A stretch of 64,000 nucleotides of DNA from Collybia mongolica (taxonomy: Eukaryota > Basidiomycota > Agaricomycetes > Agaricales > Clitocybaceae). Positions 31,360 to 42,627 of this stretch are shown here, piece after piece. The notes beneath the pieces were generated by a model. That model was not told where the DNA came from, did no database searches, and was given only the letters and a program-made list of their open reading frames with translations. The position numbers and the translations under genes are program-made. The stretch spans positions 5,332,001 to 5,396,000 of the forward strand of contig JAAXNY010000001.1 in NCBI GenBank assembly GCA_013420905.1, written 5' to 3'. The number at the start of each line of letters is the position of its first letter. Position 1 is the stretch's first letter.

Positions 31360-33269
31360 GCGGTCTCATTCCAGAGGGTCCAACGGGGAACGGCTCACCA
31401 TTACCTTCTGGGTTTGGAAGGTAACGGGAAAGATTGAATGTAAATGGGTCTTTGTAAACATTTTTGTCAATAGTTATCCCTCTACTCGACGGTCAGTGAG
31501 ATATTCTAGTCTATGTTTTTATGCTAAAACAGACACCTTGTATTCGCGATGATGAGGGAGCCTTTTGGAGTAAACATTCCATTGTAGACGTCATCCTCCA
31601 TAGACCAGTGAGGAATACCTGAGGAACGATGAGACGACGCGCTACGTAAATATCGTAAAATTTCAAACATAACGGGACAGCAGCATTCCACCTTCAAGAA
31701 AGTTAGCGAATCATTGCGGCAAATAATGGTCGTGTACCTGAGCGTTTCTTGCAATACGCATTCAAGATAGGGAAGAGAAGGACGATCCCCGAATTCAGGG
31801 AGACGACCAGGGCCGATTACTGTGTCGATCTCCTTCTGAACCAAGGCTTTGTTAGATTTAGTATCACGTGACTTCTTGTCTCACGTGCTCAATGCCACAT
31901 CACCGAGCCACTTAGACTAGACTTAGCTTTACTGTTGCCAATACAACTGTTGTGGTCATTCTGGTGCTTCATCTGGACACTTCTGGAACTTCTGTCTTCT
32001 TTGGTCTTTCTCATTCTAACAGGCTTGGTGTTCTGCATTGAGGAGTATCACTAAGAAGCAGATTGATAAACTCAACCAGGTCTTTGAAGAATCACAGTTA
32101 GGCAAAATTGTACAATTGGCTTCAAAGGTCCACTCACAGTGTCTGCTCCAGCAGCACCCTTATATCATCAAGAGTATTGGAAGCATCAAGGCCATCACAA
32201 TTGTGTGCCTCTACCTGGGTGGCAAGGAAAGACAAATTTGCCATACCTTTGGCCTGTCAGACTTGTCTTTAGAATGGTGCATTTTTTGAAGGACAAATAC
32301 TAACTATTTGGGCTGATAGCTCCTTAAATGGATATTCATGCAAGTTGTCAGTCATGGCTTTATTGTCTTGAGCAAAGCCTGCATAGTATGTTCCAGGAAA
32401 CCAGGAAGGGAAATGCCAGACTGGAAAGGACATATGCAGGTTAGCTACATGTCAGTCTCAAGTAGAATTGACATCATTATGCAATGGGAAAAAATTGACA
32501 GGGCTGCTACCAGGAGAACCAGCATTGCTCAAAGCATGCCCAGAATCTTGAGAGATCTTAGCATATGGGTCATTGTCTGATGTTATCTGATGTCCAAAAG
32601 CAGTTCGAATGATGATGGCTGTTGCAAACCTTTCTGTGATGTATAAGAGCAAATCATATCTTGAATGTGGGAGAAGAAATACCACCATAAAAAAGTGTCC
32701 AAGTTATTACCATCTTCCAGTAAGCTCTGAAGGAGGACTCTGGCCTCTCGGCTCTGGATAGATTGGTAGTCCAGGCATTTATTTGGAGTAAGGTACTGCT
32801 GTAACATTCATCAATGACTTTGGAACTGCTTCCCATATGGCATCATTGTTATTGTCAATGTCCAGCCCATCCTGAAAATATATTAGTCACAGAAAGAACC
32901 TTAATCTGGATGGCTAAACATTTCAGATAGTGTGAAATGTGGCATGTCATTATAAGTTGCGCTTTGTTTATCCATTAAATCTACAGCGGCTTTGGTGCTG
33001 TTGAGCACAATGACTGATTGCCCAAGGAAATGGAGGTGCATGACATCCCCTGGAAGTTGACTCAGTATGGATATTGTTTGAAGGACAAACAGGCCATATA
33101 TTTTCCCCCATTGATAAAACAGCTTCTCCTGGTTGTCTGGAGGAATCAGGCAAAGGTGGCCAATGATGGGATCTGCTGGAGGGCCAGGGGGGGGAGGGTG
33201 TCTATCTGATTTCTTTTTGAGGTAGACATAGAGAGACACACACCCAAAGAAGAAAAGGAGGAGAAACAT
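31360..33269 (-). pseudogene. Cytochrome P450, decayed, heme-binding loop lost
   Basis: Starts at 33269 with a membrane anchor (MFLLLFFFGCVSLYVYLKKK) and the proline hinge PPPPGPPADPIIG. Continues through ERFATAIIIRTAFGHQIT, HFPSWFPGTYYAG, the I-helix GAAGADTVSG (with Asp-Thr of the oxygen-binding groove), the K-helix ECVLQETLR (ExxR) and PFTFNLSRYLPNPEGNGE. At GEPFPVGP the expected FGxGxRxCxG heme loop is replaced by SGMRPHVFSS, so the Cys ligand is gone. The sequence runs out 0.2 kb from the end of the GH76 gene. Resembles Agaricomycete P450s that oxidise diverse small molecules. The gene is CpG-poor except at its 3' end. A CACGTGACTTCTTGTCTCACGTG-like inverted pair lies in the intron near 31865. 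Confidence 0.75.
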
Positions 33270-35206
33270 TGTTGGCCAGAGGAAAGAACCCAAGTTCACT
33301 GGTCCTTTTAGGAATCTAGTTGTCAAGAGCCAACATTTCAGATATATGCAAGGAGATAAGAATAGGAGATAGTGCCAATGGAGCTGGGATAAACCCAAAT
33401 AGCATCCAATACTGTTACCCTTGAAGAGTTTATGGCTAATGAGGGATGGGCAAGGAGCGAAGACCACTGCCAACTTGGAAAAATATCAACAATTGGATGG
33501 TGATGGTGTTGTTTGATATTGCCGTTTGGACCATTCTCGTCCATTTTGAACATCACAGCAATGATTTATGTGGCATTTTCCTGCTGTGTTGAAGGCAAAT
33601 ATTTAGATAGAAAATTTAAATAGTATTTTCAACATGGCAAAAAGTGCATTTGCAAACCCAACCACTGTCAAAAAGAGATATGGATGGGATTGAGCAACCC
33701 ACCAGATAACTTATGCCATAGTATGTCCACCAGGAATTGATTCAACTTCTGCATACATCCACAGGAGTATTGTTGCAACCCTTGCATGCTGTGGGGTTGA
33801 GAATGGGGCTGTTGTGAGGGTCATCTTCGACATACAGTAACCCATAGTGAGTCCTTGACTTGTTGGGCCATTCATAGTACTAGGCATCTGGGCATGAAAA
33901 ATATGATCCTATCCAGTACTACCAGTGGCAGGTGTTTTCTTGCTGCAGCCCTTACAGACAAGTGGCATTTGCTTTGCAAAAAGTGATACCCGTAAGTACT
34001 GGGTTGAATAAGATTATTGTTTATGAGCTGAAGGCCAAGTGCTGGAGCCTGGTTGAATGTAGTCTCCTGTGGCTAGACTATAAATCCGTGTCCTTGTGTG
34101 GAAGCCTGATGACATTCATATATAGACCAAGCACAGCAAGTGCTGTGGTGGGGGCACAATTATAAGCCTGTAAGTTACTTTTGCATTGTTGGATCAAACA
34201 GTGGCTTGTTCAAGTGAGGCTGACCAATAACGTGGTTAGGGTTCAGGAAGAAACTCCAAGGTTAGTAACTAACAGGTTACTAATGTTGGGGATGGGCAAT
34301 GCTTAGTAATTTTGCATACTGATTAAATTTCACTGATCAGTAATATTATTGATAAAATCAAACTCATTAATAATTCAGCTAAATTTGGTGACCCACAGCT
34401 CTTCTGGTGTACATTCCAGTGCTTAACACATACTGAGGGCTGTCTGTCCTTTATAATAAACTACATGCTTTACATTTATCAAGGTTTTCCACTGCTCAGG
34501 CAGTTGCAAAGCATTGGCATGACAGGAGCTGCTGATTTGCTGATTTAGATGTGGCTGTGCCATGATGATCATGCGCATGCACTGTGGCACACATGAGTGG
34601 ATGTGGAATGTGTTTTGCAAATACTTATTGCTGCCTCTCATACCATTAGTGAAACTTTTCCATATACATTAGGAGAATATGTTTCTGAATACAGATATAT
34701 ATTTTATTGAACCACTATCTTATAAAGGCAAAAACAATGTAGACCCTTGCAAATAGTCTTTTAACTTTATATCCTCAGCAGCTCATTTTTAGGTCTTGAG
34801 TCATTGATCAATCTTGTTCCTACACATTAAGACTACAATTTGTTGGATCCAGATTTTCTGGCTGTTAATGTTGCAGCAATGTCTCAGAACAGCCCTGCTT
34901 GGCATGACTTCTCTACAAAAAAAAAGAATTCAAAAGATCTGTATTTAACATTTTGTTGGGAGTAACACTCTGAGTTAGTTTGTCTTTGAATTGAGTGTTT
35001 AAAGTGATTTTGGAAGCTGGAAAATGCAAAACCATTCTCTCCAGTGAATTTGTTAGTCTATTTACAGTCCAATTAGGTTTATTTACCAATGGCTATTTGC
35101 ATCAGTACACAAAATTACTAAGCATTGCCCACCCCCACAGGTAAACACTTGCTCAAGCTTAGCAAATTTACTTAGTGAAAGACAAGGGTGCAAAGTGGGG
35201 GAGGGC
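33270..35206. other. CpG-depleted, AT-rich stretch without genes
   Basis: Almost 2 kb with no supportable gene. About 34741-35130 contains no CG dinucleotide in my reading. Short open frames (33338-33556 -, 33932-34165 +, 34423-34641 -) have no recognisable motif; they may be remnants of the P450 neighbourhood or old transposons. Confidence 0.5.
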
Positions 35207-35900
35207 TCACTTAATTACATATCCCATAGCTTGTGCTTGTTTGAGGAACATACAATTAAGTGAAGTGAGCAAGGGTTCAGTTGGTTTTGGGTCAGTTTCT
35301 GCACCATTGAACCAGATAATATCATAATTGAAAAGGAATAGGTGACCTCCAGGTCCTGTTGTCATATTAGAATCATAAAGTATATTTATCCATAAAACAC
35401 AGTGACTCAACACATCACAGATGTTTTTCAAGGCCTTCTTCCATTGGTCCTCTGAGAAAGCATATACCAAGAGCCTCATATTGACAATGTCAAATTGGCC
35501 CCTCATTTCTTCTGGAAATGGTTGGGTAGTATCATGAATGAAGGTGTTGATGGAAAATGCATCTGCAACAGACATGGGGGGAAAGTTATCAGCTGTGATG
35601 TCACAGGCATGAAGCTCAACTGTTGATGGGTCAATTGAGCATGCCATGTCAAGGGTCCATGCAAGACTGCTGGCAGCAACATCAAGAAATTTGTTGGCCC
35701 TATTCCCATCAAGGACACCAGCAAGAGTTACTGGGCCCTTGTCAAAGAATTTCTGGTATTGTATATATGGAATTGTTAGTCAAGGCTAAGCCAATAGTGT
35801 CAGGGGAACTTCTTGAATTCATCAGCAAATCGGGGAACTGACCAGCAATTATCTGCAGCATTGTTCTTGAAGAGATATAGGTCATTGGAAGGTTTTGATG
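35207..35900 (-). pseudogene. SAM-dependent methyltransferase, decayed copy 3
   Basis: Minus-strand paralogue of 16434-17505. Conserved blocks: ELHACDITADNFPP, TTQPFPEEMRGQFDIVNMRL and TGPGGHLFLFNYD. The intron that creates VLRPGG in the intact gene is present at the same place (GTGTTGA|GTCACTG...ACAACAG|GACCTGG), so this is a DNA-level duplicate, not a retrocopy. The motif I region at about 35660-35700 is frameshifted, and the C-terminal exon is absent beyond 35207. CpG is nearly absent. Confidence 0.75.
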
Positions 35901-36432
35901 CCATGAAGAGGGTGATTGAATCTGGCAGTTTAAATAGAGGGTGGTGTCAATGAGGCATGGCTTCGGCATTTATGAAGAGGCCTATCTTAAGCATATCAAA
36001 CTTGGGTAATGTAAGAGTGATGTGTCTGAACAATTGTGCATTGCACAGTTGAGTACATCCTGAGTGCCATCACAAAAAAGGGAAAATCATCACAAGGGAT
36101 TTGGTAGAAAAAAATTTTGTCAAAGGCTACTCAAGTATTTTAAGACCTTGTAATTGAGAATTAAATTATGGCTTTACATTCCAAGTGTCCAAATGCTCAT
36201 GTGAGATTAGAAGGGCAGCTGAGCCTTGGATACCCTTTAATTCCCTTGCAAGGGGAGGGGGGTCACCATTTATTCCAATTTGTGGGTAAGGGGGTGGGAT
36301 TTAATGGCCTTTAATGGAGGGGGGTTGCCCTTGGAATCCATTTAAAGATTACAACAGGCTTGGGTGACTATCCAAGGCTTGAGTCTGCTTTTGAGGTTCT
36401 GCCAATGCATTGTATTCTGCTGCAAAAATATC
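35901..36432. other. Intergenic, G-rich repeats
   Basis: No gene. Contains short G-runs and a locally repeated TTTAATGG/GGGGGG pattern at 36240-36330. Confidence 0.4.
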
Positions 36433-37300
36433 TTACAATGGAGCATAATCCAACTCATTGTCAAGCCAATCCCCATCTCCTCCATCTCCCTGAGCATCGC
36501 ACTCCTCCTCCTCCTCACTGTTCTCATCATCCTTGTCACCACCTTCTTCCTCTTCGGGATCTCCCTCTATATCTCCCTCTGCCTGCTGTCCTTCCATGTC
36601 AAGAGTCGCATCCTCACCTTCGTCGCTGCAAGATAACCCAAATGTTGACTTTATTTCATCCCTGAACACCTTGGTTACAGTACACGTGGCTTGATGCCCT
36701 GGTCCAAGGCCACAAAAGCACATGAACATGTCACAATTGATGAACCTAAACATGTCAGTACAATTCATAACTTCACAGAGTGGATGCTACACACATATTC
36801 ACATAGTACCACTCATAATCTTCATCTCCTTCATCTTCATGATGAGCTATTGATGGCAAAAGAAGGTGAGTTGTTTTTCCAAACTCAAATGCAGGAATGA
36901 GATGGGCAGCTTGGATTAAATCTTGAGGATTGACAAAACCAAATGCACCCAGATCATTGTTACTGTCCAGAAAGCCAATTTGATGGAGTCGTCATGCCTT
37001 GAAACCTGATCGCGCATGCATATTGAAGCCATACCAGCACACCCAGAGGAAGTCCATATGTTCATATGTGGTGTCACCCCCCACTCATTGGACCATGGCA
37101 TGGAAGATGCCGATCACATGAGCGTACCAGTAGGGATGTGTATTGTCGGGATCCTCATCTTGATTTGCAAGGACCATTACATCAGAATGGGTGCTGACAT
37201 TGATGGTGTCTTGGTCTCGGCAGCAATTGTACATGGTAAAGTTGATTTGCAGAGTCTTCTTTGAGCGCACGAGAAGTTCCACTTGCAAGAATGGTTCCAC
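36433..37300 (-). pseudogene. C-terminal part of an Agaricomycete transposase (Plavaka/CACTA-like or KDZ-associated)
   Basis: The minus strand shows the run YNCCRDQDTINVSTHSDVMV followed by HPYWYAHVIGIFHA, then after frame changes HMDFLWVCWYGF, GAFGFVNPQDLIQAAHLIPA, a DEDYEWYYVNM block and an acidic tail. I recognise this order as the end of a widespread class of large Agaricomycete transposon proteins. A stop and frameshifts interrupt it, and the N-terminal transposase core is missing. Assignment to Plavaka versus another superfamily is from memory of the pattern and uncertain. Confidence 0.5.
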
Positions 37301-37623
37301 AACAATTACACAAGGCCATCACATAGAAGGATGGCAAACAATGCAAGATAGAACAACGCCAAGTCGATTCTATGTGGCTGACACCAAGTCAACACCGCGG
37401 TTGAGGTTCAGGTATCAGTGGCAATGTTCGAAAGGTGCCTAAACCCAAAAATCAGTGAAAGGAATGCCCAAAAACCTGACGAACCTTGTGGGAGGGCAGT
37501 GAAAACTTAGGATGATTGGGGGATCGGACTTGAGGCGATCGAGTGTTGATATCAGGTCAGGTGACCATTCTATTTCTTCATCGCCCACTCACATTTGCAT
37601 CTCTCTCTTTAACTCATACTTCC

Positions 37624-39175
37624 ATGCCGCCTCTCACCTCTCAAACTCATACCATCAACCATCGCCCACAACCTCCGCCAGCTCACCCCAATCCTTCTTC
37701 CTCTGGCCATCAACAACGACCCCCCTCTCCACCCGAAACATCCCCACCTCCAGGCTCCGGCAACAGTGGTGGCAATGGCCATCTTGATGATGAAGATGAA
37801 GACAACCAAGGCAAGCAAGATGCAAACCACCACAGGCGAAAATGTGATCCCAAGCTGCTCCGAGATGCACTTGAACACAAAGCTTCTCGGAAGAAGCAAA
37901 AGCGTGGCTGTACTAGGTGAGTGACACTGATGCTCACCATTCTCGCATCATCCTGAAACATCTGTAGAATGGAAAAACAAGATGCTTTGAGAGCATACAA
38001 GAAGGCTGGCCGCTAGATTGTCCGCATACATGGACCCTGGCTCGACCTCAACGAGGCTTTCCGTCTGGGCTTGGCGGAGGATGGTGTGTTTGAGATCAGA
38101 ACTGCAGAAGACAACAGGTGAGTACTACCTTTTCATGCATATATTCACTGCTTACTATGCTGCCAGGAATATGAAAGAAGAAGAATGAAGCACATATATC
38201 AAGTTTTATCACAGTGTTCTCACCCAAGTGCCCAATTTCAAAAAAACTCTAGAGGAATTCAGGGACAACTACAAGTCAATCATGGAACTCATCACCTTGG
38301 TATGCCATCCTCCTCCTTTTTGCCTTTGCCATTGATCTGCCATGTCCCTAGATGGAGAAAGATTCACAAAGTGTACGTCAACAAGATACCAACAAGATGA
38401 AGAACAGAATCCACGATTTCTTTGCCCAAAATCAAGCACACGACGTGCCTCCCATTCCCAGGGACAAGACCAGCTGAGGTTTCAACCGTGTCAGTACCGC
38501 CCACGCCCTCTGCCCTCGCGCATATATATATTCATTCAACAATGACGAAACATAAGTTCTCAAACACTTCCTTCACCCATGGTGACCAATTTATATAGAT
38601 TCCTCAAGTGGATCACAAGCGGTGAGGTTGAAGTCACCATTGACAACTTCCCAAACTTCTTGTACAATGAGAGCAAAGCAGAAGTTCATGTTTCATTTCG
38701 TACATTAATCCTGCAGTCATTTAAATGTATCTTCATGGGCAATGGATTTTCCGAGGCGACAGACAAGAAAAAGAAGTCAGCAATTAGCAAGATCAATGGG
38801 CTAGCACAAGTCATGCCTTTGATGATCACATATGCGATGGCTCAGGTATGTTTTAATTTCTATCTCTATTTGGTTCTTTGACACAATGTTAGGCGTGGTT
38901 TGCTCTATCCTCGTGCAAGGAGTGGGGGGCAGAAGATGGCCAGTTCAATCTCCGGCAGTTCTATAATGCGATTGTGGAGCTTTTTGAGCAGGAGGGAGAC
39001 AAATGGGCGGCAGAAACACTCGCTTGGTGGAACCAGTGAGTTTTTGGTGTTGCACGAGATAGTCTGATAATATTTATTTGCACAGGAAATTTTTTCCGGA
39101 CAACCTTGGCACAAAGGGCCACAATGGCAACAAGGGCGATGCTCCTCCTGATCCCAACTCCAGCCAATCAAAGGT
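37624..39175 (+). pseudogene. DUF6698-like gene, decayed
   Basis: Begins with a proline/serine-rich region (from MPPLTSQTHTINHRPQ), then an acidic and a basic stretch (RRKCDPKLLRDALEHKASRK). Later exons carry GPWLDLNEAFRLGLAEDG, LEEFRDNYKSIMELITL, FLKWITSGEVEVTIDNFPNF and AWFALSSCKEWGAEDGQFN, ending WAAETLAWWNQKFFPDN. This order matches the DUF6698 proteins that are abundant in Agaricomycete genomes near transposons. A TAG after KKAGR and a frame change near 38470 make it a pseudogene. Function of the family is unknown. Head-to-head with the transposase remnant. Confidence 0.65.
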
Positions 39176-39742
39176 GAGACAAGTGCGATTGGAATGCGCT
39201 GCACGATGACGCCAAAATGAGGATGAATGATGACACCCACCACTGCCTAGTTCTATGACGCATGCATCCTTTCAACAGCTCTCCATCCCTTTCCAAACTC
39301 ACTATGCCCAGTCCTACGAATTTTTGTTCCCCCTCGGATGCCCTCCCTCACTGTTTCGAAGTCTCGTTTCCCTTCGGACTCCATCATCTGGCCTTGTCTC
39401 CACTCTGCTCACCGCTTTGCATTGCTCTCTCGAACTGTTCCTTTTCTCCAATGCTCTTGCTTGCTTGCTACCTCGTAAGTTGTGCCCTCATGTAACCTAT
39501 GCTTTCATGTATTCGTTGCTTGCATTCCTGTACACGATTATTAGCAATAAATTGTATTTTTTTGGCTCACAATTCAAATGGTGTGAAGTGATTGTAATGA
39601 AAGTGAGGCCTAGTAATGTTAGTAATGGTCATGGTACAAATACAAGGCCTTGGCTAAATTCAATGGACTTTGAGGGATTGTGAGGCTCACGAGCACTTGT
39701 GTCGATACTTAGGGAACAAAAGGGAAAGCAAGGATTGACTTA
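39176..39742. other. Intergenic, left flank of Tc1 copy 2
   Basis: An open frame at 39255-39683 is Leu/Phe/Ser rich with no family pattern and is probably chance. TA at 39741-39742 is the Tc1 target dinucleotide. Confidence 0.4.
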
Positions 39743-40955
39743 CAGTGGCTCAAAAAACTGCCCCAATGTTTGTACATTTTTGAAAGATCAATATGGTATG
39801 AAGTGCTGACATAAGCAGGGGACCTGGGGTAATTATGTAAGATACTATGACATCGTGGCTTTCCAATGGACCCTGGATCATGTGATTTGGATCAATATCC
39901 ATTAAGCTATAAGCCAAACAAAATGGTTACTTATTGGGGCAGTTTTTTGACCCTTATCTTATTTTCCATTATTCTGGCATTTATGATCCAATGCAAGAAC
40001 ATTATGGACTGTGGGAAGAATAAACAATGTCATGTGACTTTATTTGTATCAATTTGACATGTTGGAATTGGTTCAATCATCTTCTTGACCTCTTACCACC
40101 ATCATGAAAGCCATTTCTACTGCTCAGCACAATACTGTTGTTTCTCTCCTCAATGAGGGCTATTCTCAGCGTCAAATCAAGGAGAAAACTGGTCTAGGGA
40201 AGGGTACCATCAGTAGGATCAGCAAAGATGTGGATGGAAACAAAGAAAACAACCTTGGTGGCCGCCCCTCCAAGCTGTCTGTTCGTGACAAACAGTCAAT
40301 TATTCGTCAAATCAAGTCAGGGAAGCTTGATAATGCAGTTCAGGCTACCCAATTCATCAATGGCATCATCCCCAATCCTGTCACACCCCAGACAGTCAGA
40401 AATGCACTCAAGGAAAATCAATTTTATGCTGCTACAAAGAGGAAAGCTCCTCTTCTCAAACGAGCCCATCGCATCTGGCGTCTCCAGTTTGCAAAATATC
40501 ATGAAAGCTGGACTGTGGAGGACTGGAAAAGGGTTCTATGGACAGATGAGACCAAAATCAATAGGATTGGGTCAGATGGAAAGGTTTATGTCTGGAAACA
40601 AAGGGGAGAACCACCATCTGATAGAACAACATCACCTACTGTCAAACATGGAGGAGGAGGAAACCTCATGGTATGGGGTTGTATGGGGTGGAATGGAGTG
40701 GGAAAGCTCATAGAGGTGCAGGGGAACATGGACAAGGTTCAATACTGTGAAATTTTGGAGAGTGGAGTTCAGGAAAGTTTTGAGAAGTTGGAAATGGTGG
40801 ATGGTGAGCGCTACTTTCAGCAAGATAACGACCCCAAACACACATCTGGACTGGCCACACAGTGGTTTGAAGACAACAACATTCAAGTCCTTGGCTGGCC
40901 TGCCCAATCCCCTGACATGAATCCAATAGAACACCTTTGGGAACATCTCAAGCGC
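39743..40955 (+). mobile_element. Tc1/mariner element copy 2, right part missing
   Basis: Matches copy 1 (1789-3001) from its first base; I noticed only four differences, all C/T or G/A changes, three of them at CpG. It stops abruptly at 40955, where the LTR of the 14-kb retrotransposon begins. The remaining 395 bp, including the right inverted repeat, were not found elsewhere in the window. Confidence 0.92.
40104..40955 (+). pseudogene. Truncated Tc1 transposase
   Basis: Identical in layout to the intact transposase up to residue 284; HTH and all three catalytic acidic residues (D148, D241, E276) are kept. The LTR supplies an immediate TGA, so the last ~55 residues are lost. Two visible substitutions against copy 1: H61R and R125W. 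With only one inverted repeat this copy cannot transpose by itself. Confidence 0.9.
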
Positions 40956-41580
40956 TGATAGGGCCCGAAATTGTTTGCACTTATAAAGTCGACAAGTAAG
41001 GCTATTAGTGTCATTTCTAATAACCAAGTAAGCGGTAATAAAGGATTAGAGTCGAGCTCCAAGACGGCTAATCAGAGTGAACTAGTCTAATGGATAATAC
41101 ACTATCAGTACAGAGGACTATGAGTACGGTCTATTATTAGTCCTATTCACCATGCCCGGTTACAACCTCGGTGTCTTAGTTCATAAGTAACCGTTGTAGT
41201 ATGATATCATTAGTCCGGGGATCATCATTAATAGGAGAAGTAATTGTAAATTCGGGACTTGCACAACCCGATCCTAGTCAGGGGTACTTGGTGTTAACTA
41301 CCGGAAGCGACGGGACACCGTGAATAACAACAGGGACAATCAGGGGGAGTAAACGACAGTGCCGCGCTGTTTTAAATAACAAAGCGCGCGGTCGGGACTT
41401 GATAAGAGTTTAGCCCGCTCTTTCAATATTTGATAAGTAACCAGTAAACGACATAATTGGCATGCGTGGCGCGCGCGCCAAGCTGTAGTAGACGCGTCGG
41501 TATTGAATACAGATCCTTGGCGCGCGGGAGCGCGGTTCCGTGTAAAATTTACAATTCCGTATGATATTTAGTTTGTACAT

Positions 41581-41588
41581 TATAAATA
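41581..41588 (+). promoter_or_regulatory. LTR TATA box
   Basis: TATAAATA, conserved in all three LTR copies. It would place the RNA start about 30 bp downstream, before the hairpin array. Confidence 0.55.
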
Positions 41589-41758
41589 GACTGTAGATGA
41601 GTAGCGCTAAGGTAAGGAATCTTGCCCCCACTTCGCGCAACTATAGAGTATACAAATCACATTTGTTAAAACACTATTGCGTGCCCGAATTAAGGATCAG
41701 ATTGCTTCAACGTGTCTTGATTGGAATTGATTGGAGAACCACAGAATTAAAGAAACTT

Positions 41759-41902
41759 AGTTCACTTGGAACTTAGTACCGTATTGTCCGTTGGAATTAC
41801 TAGGCACTTGGCCTTAGTGCACTTGGCACTGTATTGTTTGATAAGTCGCTTGGACTTATAGATCCGCTTGGGATCACTAATAATTGAACGTACACTTGGT
41901 AC
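41759..41902 (+). other. Array of micro-hairpins with shared [A/G]CTTG loop (5' LTR)
   Basis: Stem-loops in a row: AGTTC-ACTTG-GAACT (41759), ACTAGGC-ACTTG-GCCTTAGT with one bulge (41799), AGTGC-ACTTG-GCACT (41816), ATAAGTC-GCTTG-GACTTAT (41841), GATCC-GCTTG-GGATC (41861) and GTAC-ACTTG-GTAC (41890). The loop and closing C-G pair stay constant while stem sequences differ but remain complementary. CAGGTT-TTTG-AACCTG follows at 41942. Also present at 54783-54926 and 55593-55736. Confidence 0.85.
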
Positions 41903-42173
41903 TCAGTCTATTGGATCGAGAGATATTATAAATATACCTAGCAGGTTTTTGAACCTGTGTTGAAGCTTTTGTCTAAATCGAACCCGTCGAGAGATCATTG
42001 GAAAGGGCTTTGGCTAGTACTATTCAAAGCTTAGTGCTTCTAAGCACTTGAACCCGAACTCAAAACAGGCGATTCCTACTGTTCGTGTGTTGATTGTTAG
42101 GTTTGGTGTGTGTGTGAGAGAGATTACATTTCATAGCATCAGCGCACTTATAGCCCAGGAGCCCCCTTTCATC

Positions 42174-42194
42174 TGGAGCCCACCGCGAGGGTTC
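42174..42194 (+). promoter_or_regulatory. Putative primer-binding site
   Basis: Two bases after the LTR: TGGAGCCCACCGCGAGGG and beyond. TGG complements the CCA end of a tRNA, and the spacing fits the conserved T-arm bases of a tRNA 3' end. I cannot name the tRNA. Confidence 0.6.
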
Positions 42195-42627
42195 AGAGTT
42201 TTTGAATAGTCTAAAGAGAGCATCTTTCTTTGAAAAATATTATACCAAGACGAGTAACGTCGTCTACAAATTGAAGTAGAGCGGAGAAAGTTTAGTCAAT
42301 CTGTCTCAAGAGCCACGCCCACAAGCCAGCTTGTCAAACAGACTAACTAATCAGCCACTTGCAAGACAAGTAGCTACAAAAACGCGGCAGACTAAAAATT
42401 CGCAAAACGCTGGAGTAACAGAGTCGTTACCACCTCCTAGGCGAGCGCGCACATGAGGATCTTCACAACCAGCCTTTGGATCTTCAGGACCAAGGCAAGT
42501 ATTTAGAACTCCAGAGCCCTTAGGAAACATATCGACTACTAGTAAACCAGTAGCGCGCGGAAGATCGTCCATAGTAAACCCAGTAGTAAACCCAAACTCG
42601 TTAGCTACTCAGAACCGTTCAGTAATC
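42195..42627 (+). other. Retrotransposon leader before gag
   Basis: Untranslated leader; no further feature recognised. Confidence 0.5.

Larger units (their letters stand above)
40956..42171 (+). repeat. 5' LTR
   Basis: Starts TGATAGGGCCCG, ends CCCCCTTTCA. Contains a TATA box (41581-41588) and the micro-hairpin array (41759-41902). Confidence 0.95.

Noticed and set aside
39255..39683. 142-codon open frame
   Set aside because: Leu/Phe/Ser-rich with no motif and an overlapping second frame of similar length; likely chance.
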